Below are positions 1 to 5,720 of a stretch of 6,044 nucleotides of DNA, in pieces. The stretch comes from Desulfobacterales bacterium (lineage in GTDB: Bacteria; Desulfobacterota; Desulfobacteria; Desulfobacterales; UBA11574): positions 1 to 6,044 of the forward strand of contig JAUVTO010000119.1 in the NCBI GenBank assembly GCA_030601485.1, read 5' to 3'. Every line of letters starts with the position of its first letter. The stretch's first letter is position 1. The translations under genes and the position numbers were made by a program. The notes under the pieces were generated by a model that was not told the DNA's origin, made no database searches, and saw only the letters and a list, made by a program, of their open reading frames with translations.

Positions 1-189
1 GATTTTAACGGTGAGATCACTGCAAAGAGTATTTCGGTAGAGGATGGGGCTTACCTCAAGGCGGTCATAGAACTGAAGCGTGAACCGTCCAAGAAGCCCG
101 TTTCGGTGGTCAATCCGGAAGACAAGTCTGTATCAGAACCGGCAAAAGAACCGCTTACCCTGGCCGGCATGAACAGCAAGGGGAATTGA
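1..189 (+). CDS. Bactofilin (polymer-forming cytoskeletal protein), C-terminal part
   Basis: The reading frame is open from the first base and ends in TGA at 187-189, giving the last 62 residues. The visible protein begins with a beta-helix rung pattern (FNGEITAKSISVEDGAYLK), followed by AVIELKRE and then a polar, proline-rich, probably disordered tail. The G-x-I-x-A-x-x-I-x-V-x-x-G-A-x-x repeat is typical of the bactofilin core, whose short rungs stack into a right-handed beta-helix that polymerises without nucleotide. Bactofilins are cytoplasmic or membrane-associated scaffolds that place cell-wall and polar proteins; which role applies here cannot be seen. The next gene starts 3 bases downstream, so the two are very likely co-transcribed. 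The call rests on a little over one rung plus tail, because the N-terminus is outside the window. Confidence 0.72.
   Translation, partial: DFNGEITAKSISVEDGAYLKAVIELKREPSKKPVSVVNPEDKSVSEPAKEPLTLAGMNSKGN
179..184 (+). promoter_or_regulatory. Shine-Dalgarno site supporting a TTG start at 193
   Basis: AGGGGA lies inside the last codons of the bactofilin gene, 8 bases before a TTG codon at 193. The first in-frame ATG is 60 bases further on (253). The good spacing here, and the 3-base gap after the upstream stop codon, favour the TTG as the true start and suggest translational coupling. Confidence 0.6.
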
Positions 190-192
190 TCA

Positions 193-807
193 TTGACCTT
201 TTTCGCCACATCTTCAGATCGCCAGTGGCAGGATTCGGATCATCGGCTTAAAATGGTTGACTATACCAGCAATGTCCTGCAGCTTTTCATACAAGGTCTT
301 GGCGGTCGGCCACACGGCCAGGTGCTCGACCTTGGACCTGTGTGCCAGGAGAACATCAGGTTTTTCGCCGAGCGGGTGAAAAAGCTATATGTTTGTGACA
401 TGTTCATCCGTCTGGATAGGTGCCTTGGCAAAGGTGACCCTGTTGATCGAATCTGGCATGAACTCGATTATCCTCCTGAAAGCTTTGACGGAATCCTTAT
501 ATGGGAACTGGCCGACCGTCTGGACGATGGGGAGGTTAGAGCGCTGGTTAAGTTGTGTCACACAATGTTAAAACCCGGGGGAATGGCGGTTGTTCTGGTT
601 CTGGGCGAGCAGGCGGCAAGGTTAGGGGTGAACTCCTTTGTGATGGGACAGGACTTTAAGGTTGGTTTAAGGTCTCAGCATCATCTGCATCTTCCGATTC
701 GCGGTCGCCAGAGCAGAGACATTTTGGCTATGATGACTCCTTTAAAGCCGGCCAAGTCGTTTATCTGCCGCCTCGGTTTCATGGAATTTCTTTTCACACG
801 AGACTAA
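193..807 (+). CDS. Class I SAM-dependent methyltransferase-like protein
   Basis: This 204-residue protein has the layout of a Rossmann-fold class I methyltransferase. Beta-1 and motif I are at about 43-53 (VLDLGPVCQEN). Beta-2 ends in an acidic residue (D69 in YVCD), the usual ribose-binding position. Beta-4 is at about 98-106 (FDGILIWEL), and the LKPGG turn before beta-5 (VVLVL) is at 126-136. The C-terminus is short and ends in a beta-hairpin-like segment (FICRLGFMEFLFTRD). Motif I keeps the D-x-G but lacks the usual G-x-G-x-G glycines, so SAM binding may be altered or lost. The TTG start is chosen for its Shine-Dalgarno and spacing; starting at the ATG at 253 would remove 20 residues but keep the fold. 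The substrate cannot be inferred. The tight link to a bactofilin gene suggests a role at the cell envelope or cytoskeleton, but that is only association. Confidence 0.62.
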   Translation: MTFFATSSDRQWQDSDHRLKMVDYTSNVLQLFIQGLGGRPHGQVLDLGPVCQENIRFFAERVKKLYVCDMFIRLDRCLGKGDPVDRIWHELDYPPESFDGILIWELADRLDDGEVRALVKLCHTMLKPGGMAVVLVLGEQAARLGVNSFVMGQDFKVGLRSQHHLHLPIRGRQSRDILAMMTPLKPAKSFICRLGFMEFLFTRD

Positions 808-848
808 ATCGTCTGTGGTACAATGCATGCCTTACATCTATATCTTAC

Positions 849-2273
849 CTAACTTCCTCTTGGTGTTACCACATACATCAATTTTACCCTGTCCTTTGAC
901 CCGGATGCAATTTTCAGCGATGCAGGATTGAGTGCCAGGCTAACTATTGTGGTTCCTGTTTTGTTAATGTTGTCCAGGGGAACCTTTTCCGTGTATAGGG
1001 TTGAGATATTTTCCAGGATGCGCTTCCCGCCGATGACCTCAATTTTTTCAGGATCAATTTTTAATTGTGCAAGGATTAGATTTTCCGGTAATTTTCCAAC
1101 CCAGTCAACCTGCACAGGTAGCTGCTTTGTGATAGTTTTATCCAGGGTCACTTCAACAACAGGTGGCGCAACCTTGCTTAAAAAGATCCCCGGCGGCAGG
1201 GAAATGTTTTCCTGTGTAATGGAAAAAATATTGTTGCCGATAACAGCATTGCCAAGATCAAGCCGCACCTGAACCTGGTCCGGTCGAACAGATTTTATCA
1301 GAGCCCCTGATCCGCTCAGTTGAAGTCGAACGGTATTGACAGAGGTGTCTACAATTTCAATTCCGGGATCATGTTTCGTGTATTCCACCGGGATTTCAAG
1401 GGTAATCAGCGTATCCAGTCCTTTTGAGAAGCTGAACCACATTCCTGTTATAAATAAAACGGAAATTAGAGCCGCTATGCTGATTTCAAGTTTTTCTCTA
1501 CGCAGATTGGCAGGCTCTTCTTCGGTTATGCCCATATGGTTCTGCAATGCTTTTACAAGTTCTGTATTGTCATTAATCTTCGTGATGTTAGAATTTTTAG
1601 CAACAAGTATATTTCCGGTTTCCTCGGATACGACGATAACCAATGCATCTGTAGACTCAGACAATCCGAGCGCCGCCCGGTGACGCGTACCGTAATGTGA
1701 AGGCAGATCATTTCTGTGTGTCAAGGGAAGAATAACCCCCACTTGGGTAATCTGATTTCCCTGAATTATGGCGGCGCCATCGTGCACAGGATTGTCAGGC
1801 CAGAAGATGCTTGTGATCATTTCTTTGGATACCAATCCCCGCCACGGTATTCCGCTCTGCATTATATCCTGCAAATCTTCCTTTGCCGGAAAAACAATCA
1901 AAGCGCCACTGTGATGTTCAGATAATGTGTTGATACTGTCTACGATGATTTCTATAGGTGTTTGACCAGATTGTTTTGGGAATCCCCAGAGAATGGCCTT
2001 TAAATTTTTTGCCTGAAGAACATTGCTGATTTCATTTCTGAAAATAATGATGATAATCAGGGCGGCAACAGCGGTAATTCCCTGCATGGCCCAGCTGGTT
2101 AAGATTAGCCCGAAAAAAACAGCTATCCGTTGAAAGATCCAGAGAAGCGCAATTCCGGTAAGTACCCTGAAGACATAGGTTCCCCTGAAAAGGACATAGA
2201 GGCGAAACAGGATATAGCTGTTTAACAGGATATCGATGAGATCCTGCCATCGAAAGTGTGCAAGAAAAGACAT
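849..2273 (-). CDS. cdaA: Membrane diadenylate cyclase fused to YbbR repeats (CdaA-CdaR single chain)
   Basis: The 474-residue protein should make cyclic di-AMP from two ATP. Three hydrophobic segments at about 12-29, 36-56 and 63-78 match the CdaA membrane domain. The DisA_N/DAC catalytic domain spans about 100-245. It has the DGA motif (H164-D165-G166-A167), the GTRHRA motif (R197-H198-R199) and SEETG (216-220), so it appears active. A fourth hydrophobic segment (264-282) follows a basic stretch (LRREK). After it come two beta-rich YbbR-like repeats, about 286-378 and 380-469. Predicted topology puts the cyclase in the cytoplasm and the YbbR part in the periplasm. In Firmicutes the cyclase (CdaA) and YbbR regulator (CdaR) are separate adjacent genes, often followed by glmM. 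Here they are one chain and no glmM follows. A GGAA ribosome site 7 bases upstream supports the ATG at 2273. The DUF2914 gene ends 18 bases upstream, suggesting one operon. Confidence 0.9.
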   Translation of the reverse strand: MSFLAHFRWQDLIDILLNSYILFRLYVLFRGTYVFRVLTGIALLWIFQRIAVFFGLILTSWAMQGITAVAALIIIIIFRNEISNVLQAKNLKAILWGFPKQSGQTPIEIIVDSINTLSEHHSGALIVFPAKEDLQDIMQSGIPWRGLVSKEMITSIFWPDNPVHDGAAIIQGNQITQVGVILPLTHRNDLPSHYGTRHRAALGLSESTDALVIVVSEETGNILVAKNSNITKINDNTELVKALQNHMGITEEEPANLRREKLEISIAALISVLFITGMWFSFSKGLDTLITLEIPVEYTKHDPGIEIVDTSVNTVRLQLSGSGALIKSVRPDQVQVRLDLGNAVIGNNIFSITQENISLPPGIFLSKVAPPVVEVTLDKTITKQLPVQVDWVGKLPENLILAQLKIDPEKIEVIGGKRILENISTLYTEKVPLDNINKTGTTIVSLALNPASLKIASGSKDRVKLMYVVTPRGS

Positions 2274-2280
2274 AAATGTA

Positions 2281-2286
2281 TTCCAA
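2281..2286 (-). promoter_or_regulatory. Shine-Dalgarno-like site for the diadenylate cyclase gene
   Basis: On the minus strand TTGGAA is followed by 7 bases and then the ATG at 2273. It lies in the 18-base gap after the DUF2914 stop codon and supports the chosen start. The match to the anti-Shine-Dalgarno sequence is short (GGA). Confidence 0.4.
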
Positions 2287-2291
2287 TTTGA

Positions 2292-2735
2292 TCAATCCGT
2301 GATAGTGAATCTTACCGTATGAAGAATATTCTCATTCTGATCGGTAATTTCAACTCGCCAGGGGCCTTTATCAGTTTCTCGAAGCTGAATACTGCTGTAG
2401 GTTGCCCAGCGGGGGGGCTGAAGCGTCAGCCTTTTTTTTGTGCTCGGTTTATCTTTGTGAAACCATTTGTGGTAGATAAAAGTTTCTATGGGTACCGGGT
2501 CGAATGAAGTAAAACAGGAAACTTTTCCGATTTTAATGGAAAAAACAACGCCCCGGTTTTTTGGTGTAAAGTCTTTTATTTCTTCACACATTACCGCATT
2601 ATCCAGGACCGGATCTTTTGAATTCCGGGTGAGAAGAGAATCTTGATTGTTTTGCGACAATACCTGTGAAGCAAGCAAAAGATTGCAACAAGTCAGAACA
2701 AATATGAATATGTAAAGTTTATATTTTTTGCTCAT
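2292..2735 (-). CDS. DUF2914 protein with N-terminal signal peptide or anchor
   Basis: From the ATG at 2735 this encodes 147 residues. The N-terminus MSKKYK followed by a hydrophobic stretch (about 7-23) looks like a signal peptide or signal anchor; the two cysteines at 16-17 do not make a good lipobox. The C-terminal half (about 50-146) resembles DUF2914: an acidic and aromatic core (VSCFTSF), an H-K-W-F-H block (about 89-93), PPRWATYSS (107-115), then GPWRVEITDQNENILHTVRF. The biochemical function of DUF2914 is unknown to me. The frame stays open to an ATG at 2825, which would add 30 residues ahead of the hydrophobic segment. I prefer 2735 because it puts the export signal at the N-terminus, but neither start has a clear Shine-Dalgarno. 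The gene ends 18 bases before the cyclase-YbbR gene. The two proteins may meet on the outer face of the membrane, but this is inference. Confidence 0.72.
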   Translation of the reverse strand: MSKKYKLYIFIFVLTCCNLLLASQVLSQNNQDSLLTRNSKDPVLDNAVMCEEIKDFTPKNRGVVFSIKIGKVSCFTSFDPVPIETFIYHKWFHKDKPSTKKRLTLQPPRWATYSSIQLRETDKGPWRVEITDQNENILHTVRFTITD

Positions 2736-2833
2736 GTGATTCGGATTCGTTGTTTCATGAAGATAATGTGACGTCTCGAAAATTCTACAACTTCTAGAAA
2801 TTAAAAATTTTTTTAAATCTATCATAACTTTTT

Positions 2834-3277
2834 TTAGATTCCCGCCGGTTTTGACGGATCAATAACGGATAAGCAGGATGCAAACTTAATGAAATGTCTG
2901 GTGTTAAAAGTAGCTATGGCATCAGCCCCATGGTTTTTTAGAATTCCGGCAATGAATGCGTCATACGAATTTCCTCCTGTAGCAGAATGATTGACCAGAG
3001 TAGTAATATAATCCCAGATGGAAGAGGCATCGAATTTTGCAATTATCATATTGGGCCGAATTGTGGATTCGAGCAGCTGCTTTGCTTCTATGCCGTCTAT
3101 TCGAAACTCTCCTGGAAGACGGGTCAAGACAGCATAAGCTTCAAGAATTGAATGGTGCGAAACAATCAATTTGTGCAAGGGTATATTGCGAATAAGCCAG
3201 TCGGCCGCCACCGCATGAAGGGGATGATTTGCATGTACTCCGGCAACGAGAATGCAGCTATCGATGCCGATTTTCAT
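2834..3277 (-). CDS. vapC: VapC-type PIN-domain ribonuclease toxin
   Basis: The 147-residue protein begins MKIGIDSCILVAG, the standard first strand of a PIN domain. Candidate metal-binding acidic residues are D6, E46 (in SILEAYAVL) and D106 (in NSYDAFIAG). N125 in the late T-F-N-T-R-H-F motif takes the position often filled by Asp or Asn. PIN toxins of this kind are Mg2+-dependent endoribonucleases, typically cutting tRNA, rRNA or mRNA; the target here is unknown. The frame extends upstream to 3322, but starting at 3277 puts the PIN fold at the N-terminus, and GAAGAG lies 7 bases upstream. The start lies inside the 3' end of the antitoxin gene (20-base overlap), the usual coupled arrangement. 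The toxin appears intact. Confidence 0.87.
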   Translation of the reverse strand: MKIGIDSCILVAGVHANHPLHAVAADWLIRNIPLHKLIVSHHSILEAYAVLTRLPGEFRIDGIEAKQLLESTIRPNMIIAKFDASSIWDYITTLVNHSATGGNSYDAFIAGILKNHGADAIATFNTRHFIKFASCLSVIDPSKPAGI

Positions 3278-3536
3278 CTTTTTTCTCTTCAAAGTGGTTT
3301 TCACGTAAAGCCGATACATCAAAGATGTCTATCGGCGCGGTCCCTGCGCCTGTATCAATTGTAAGAATTGGACCGCGTTTAATAAAACGGCGTCTGGGGC
3401 GTTCGGGCACCAGGGTAACACCCTTATCCCCAGGCACCAGGCGAACGCGTTGGCCTGATTCAAGTCCGTAAAGTTTGCGGAGTTTTTTTGGGATTACTAA
3501 ACGTCCTGATGAATCAATTTGCGTGACAGTCTTCAT
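3258..3536 (-). CDS. vapB: AbrB/SpoVT-type antitoxin (VapB)
   Basis: The 92-residue protein opens with an AbrB-like swapped-hairpin DNA-binding domain at about 1-46: MKTVTQIDSSGRLVIPKKLR, then LYGLESGQRVRLVPGDKGVTLVP. The rest is a basic linker (RPRRRFIKRG) and a tail (about 54-82, with the RENH element) of the sort that wraps the partner toxin and blocks its active site. It overlaps vapC by 20 bases. The protein should neutralise VapC and, with it, bind the operon promoter. No Shine-Dalgarno precedes the ATG at 3536. Instead a candidate -10 box ends 6 bases upstream, consistent with a leaderless transcript. The last residues (EEKKDENRHR) are encoded by the stretch that also carries the vapC ribosome site and start, so they may be kept for that reason. 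Confidence 0.85.
   Translation of the reverse strand: MKTVTQIDSSGRLVIPKKLRKLYGLESGQRVRLVPGDKGVTLVPERPRRRFIKRGPILTIDTGAGTAPIDIFDVSALRENHFEEKKDENRHR
3285..3290 (-). promoter_or_regulatory. Shine-Dalgarno site setting the vapC start
   Basis: GAAGAG inside the 3' end of vapB is followed by seven bases (AAAAAAG) and then the ATG at 3277. It decides between this start and the upstream in-frame ATGs at about 3319-3322. Confidence 0.5.
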
Positions 3537-3542
3537 AATGCA

Positions 3543-3571
3543 AATATGGCGTTAAAAATGGCATTTGTCAA
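3543..3571 (-). promoter_or_regulatory. Candidate sigma-70 promoter of vapBC
   Basis: On the minus strand a perfect TTGACA (3566-3571) is separated by 17 bases from CATATT (3543-3548), a 4 of 6 match to TATAAT. The -10 ends 6 bases before the vapB ATG, so transcription would begin at or next to the start codon. The flanking DNA is AT-rich. A second TTGACA at 3588-3593 has no acceptable -10 at the right distance. The promoter separates vapBC from recD, which ends at 3672. Confidence 0.5.
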
Positions 3572-3586
3572 GAAAAATGTCATTTT
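3556..3586. promoter_or_regulatory. Twin palindromes, candidate VapB/VapBC operator
   Basis: Two palindromes with a single central base share the consensus AAATG-N-CATTT: 3556-3566 (centre 3561) and 3574-3586 (centre 3580, extended to AAAATG-T-CATTTT). Their centres are 19 bases apart. The first runs into the candidate -35 box and the second lies just upstream of it. AbrB-type antitoxins commonly repress their own promoter by binding short palindromes, so these are plausible operators. They are short and AT-rich, so chance is possible. Confidence 0.42.
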
Positions 3587-3671
3587 ATGTCAATAGTATT
3601 TCAAAAATTTGCTACCGTACACAATTATGTTTGAAGATTTAAGTGCATCCAAAGCGACTTTATTCTTAGGC

Positions 3672-5642
3672 TTACCACATCAAACCGGATTGTCGCTCAA
3701 TTTTCTTTAGCAGCGCAGTATTCAGGGCTGCATGAGAGCCATATATTACCACCCGTTTTTTTGCTCTGGTTATACCGGTATAAATAATCTGCCTGGTCAG
3801 CAGTCTATGGTTTTCATTATCAGGCAGAACGAGCAGTACATCATCAAACTCCGACCCCTGGCTTTTGTGCACCGTCATGGAAAAAGCAAATTCCCAAGAC
3901 GGCAAAAGATTCACCGGAAAACTGATATAAGAACCGGATCGACGAAAAAATGCGCTGTAAGTCCCGTTTACATCTTTAATCACAACCCCGACATCTCCGT
4001 TAAAAAGTTCTTTTGAATAATCGTTGCGGGTAATTATAATCAGGGCGCCGGAAAATATGTGGGTTTGCCTCTTTGCCAAAGGGTCGAATTCATTGATAAG
4101 GTAATTGAAGATCAGGGTGTTAATTACAGTACATCCGTAAATCCCATTACGTAAAAAGGACAAAATTCTTGCCCGTTCTACCGCTATGAATATGTGGCGT
4201 AATAAATATTGACCTTGTTCGGATGATACAATTTGATCGGCGGTCATCTCACCAACTTTGACAATCAAATCCTTGAAACTTTTCTTATTGCCTGACAGTG
4301 GATTAAGGTACTGATATCTTACCCACTGATAAATATGTTCCTGCCATTTATCGAGACTTTCCGCCTTAACAAAAGCCCATTGATCCGAATCGCTTAAAAG
4401 CGCATTTTCAAAATTAACCGCTGTAAACGGCGGAAAAGCACCCTTATTGGTTTGATTTGCCAGTTCCAGCAGATTGACACCGGAGCGATAGACCTTTTGC
4501 AAAACAACAAACCGGTCTTTAAACCTTGAAGCATGGGTTTCGTCTGGAATCATTTCCGCAAAAACAGAACCGGCTTCCACAGAAGGCAATTGATCTTTAT
4601 CTCCCAGAAAAATAAGCTTTGTTTTTACTGGATCGATGGCCTGGAGGAATTTATCCAGCATGACCACATCCACCATGGAGACTTCATCAATCAAAACTAC
4701 CGATGCGGGCAGCGGGTTGGTATCCCGATAATAAAAGTCGTGTGTGTAACTTCTGTATCGCAGGATTTTATGTAAGGTGCTTCCTTTCAGATCCAGAAGG
4801 TCCGAATCTTCGGATGAGGGTTCCTGTATGGTTGCAATATTGTTTTGAACCGTTTCGGTCATTCTTTGTGCCGCGCGCCCGGTGGGTGCACCAAAAATAA
4901 TGTGAGATATAGGGACGCCTGCACGGACAAGACACCGGAGGATATTGACCATAAGAGAAGTTTTACCTGTTCCCGGTCCACCGGAAATAATCGAAAATTG
5001 GGACTTAAGTGCCAGCCTTATCGCCTTGAGTTGTTGCGGATCTTTTATGATCGGTGTGTTGTCTTGACCGACACGGATAGCAAGGGGGTTTGAATAGATT
5101 TCTTCCAATAAATTGTCGATCTTTTGGTCGGGTATATTAAAAGAAACCTCTGCTTTCAGGAATTCTTCCATACGGTTTTTAAGCCGGTTTTCATGAATAT
5201 AATATTTTTGGAAATAAAGTAACTGTTTCCCTCCGGATTCATCCAGAATCAATGGCATGTATTCATCACCGTTTCTCGTAATAAGTTTTTGATACTTACC
5301 TTCAACAAGACCGAACAAAAAATCGCCGATAGTTTTACCGGCTTTTTTTCTTGTGTCTGGCGGCAGCCTGTTCATTAATTTGTCTTGGTTGAGATCCAGG
5401 CAGAGGCTGCCTTCCTGCAATGCAGCGAACATGGCCATCAATACAATTGCAAGGGCTGTATCACCCTGATACTCGCCAAATTCCATCAGATCCCTGATGG
5501 TCATATAATCAAGAAAGGAAAGTTCCATCTGGCTGATAAATGGCATAAGCATTTTTGCCGCTGATTGACCCTTGCTTTCAAATATTTTAAAAGCTTCCAG
5601 ATTCTGTAGGAGTTGGCCTTGGTCAAAATTGAAATCTGTCAT
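3672..5642 (-). CDS. recD: RecD, exodeoxyribonuclease V alpha subunit (SF1B helicase)
   Basis: The 656-residue protein is the 5'-3' helicase subunit of RecBCD, which resects double-strand breaks and degrades linear foreign DNA. An N-terminal helical region (about 1-190) is followed by the motor. Walker A is GGPGTGKT (221-228); motif Ia is APTGRAAQRM (252-261), with TLHKIL at 289-294. Walker B is LIDE (317-320), and motif III is LGDKDQLPSVEAG (346-358). Motif V is MTVHKSQGSEF (589-599), and motif VI is YTGITRAKKR (621-630). All key residues are present and the length is close to the roughly 600 residues of E. coli RecD, so it should be active. It starts 78 bases after recB in the usual recB-recD order. 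An in-frame TAG upstream excludes a much longer form. Only a weak GGA precedes the ATG. The product name is secure. Confidence 0.95.
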   Translation of the reverse strand: MTDFNFDQGQLLQNLEAFKIFESKGQSAAKMLMPFISQMELSFLDYMTIRDLMEFGEYQGDTALAIVLMAMFAALQEGSLCLDLNQDKLMNRLPPDTRKKAGKTIGDFLFGLVEGKYQKLITRNGDEYMPLILDESGGKQLLYFQKYYIHENRLKNRMEEFLKAEVSFNIPDQKIDNLLEEIYSNPLAIRVGQDNTPIIKDPQQLKAIRLALKSQFSIISGGPGTGKTSLMVNILRCLVRAGVPISHIIFGAPTGRAAQRMTETVQNNIATIQEPSSEDSDLLDLKGSTLHKILRYRSYTHDFYYRDTNPLPASVVLIDEVSMVDVVMLDKFLQAIDPVKTKLIFLGDKDQLPSVEAGSVFAEMIPDETHASRFKDRFVVLQKVYRSGVNLLELANQTNKGAFPPFTAVNFENALLSDSDQWAFVKAESLDKWQEHIYQWVRYQYLNPLSGNKKSFKDLIVKVGEMTADQIVSSEQGQYLLRHIFIAVERARILSFLRNGIYGCTVINTLIFNYLINEFDPLAKRQTHIFSGALIIITRNDYSKELFNGDVGVVIKDVNGTYSAFFRRSGSYISFPVNLLPSWEFAFSMTVHKSQGSEFDDVLLVLPDNENHRLLTRQIIYTGITRAKKRVVIYGSHAALNTALLKKIERQSGLMW

Positions 5643-5720
5643 AGCGCCATGGTTTCCGTTTATTATGTGATTGAAAGTCAGATGATATTTTTTTATCTCA
5701 AGGGGCTAAGCCGCCTGGTA

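Noticed and set aside
797..822. Imperfect inverted repeat (CACACGAGAC / GTCTGTG) between the convergent methyltransferase and cyclase genes
   Set aside because: The stem is short and bulged and no T-run follows on either strand, so it is not supported as a terminator.
928..1925. Open frames on the + strand at 928-1272, 1336-1683 and 1716-1925
   Set aside because: They lie antisense inside the cyclase-YbbR gene, show no recognisable domain, and are shadows of its coding sequence.
2032..2295. 87-codon minus-strand frame overlapping the 5' end of the cyclase gene
   Set aside because: It is out of frame with the well-supported CdaA membrane domain and has no domain of its own.
2736..2825. 30-residue N-terminal extension of the DUF2914 protein from an ATG at 2825
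   Set aside because: It would push the hydrophobic export segment inward, has no Shine-Dalgarno, and its composition resembles AT-rich intergenic DNA. It cannot be fully excluded.
2736..2833. Possible separate promoter or terminator between vapC and the DUF2914 gene
   Set aside because: The DNA is AT-rich, with a short TTCTA/TAGAA hairpin and a poor TTGTAG -35 lacking a matching -10. Nothing is convincing on either count.
3278..3322. Longer VapC start (15 extra residues, MMYRLYVKTTLKRKK)
   Set aside because: The PIN fold begins at MKIGIDSC, and a ribosome site is correctly placed for the shorter start.
3588..3593. Second TTGACA upstream of vapB
   Set aside because: No -10-like hexamer occurs 16-18 bases downstream; the nearest are TGACAA-type sequences.
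3594..3674. Possible terminator after recD
   Set aside because: Only a weak CCTAAG/CTTTGG pairing with a 10-base loop and no T-run was found. Read-through into vapBC remains possible.
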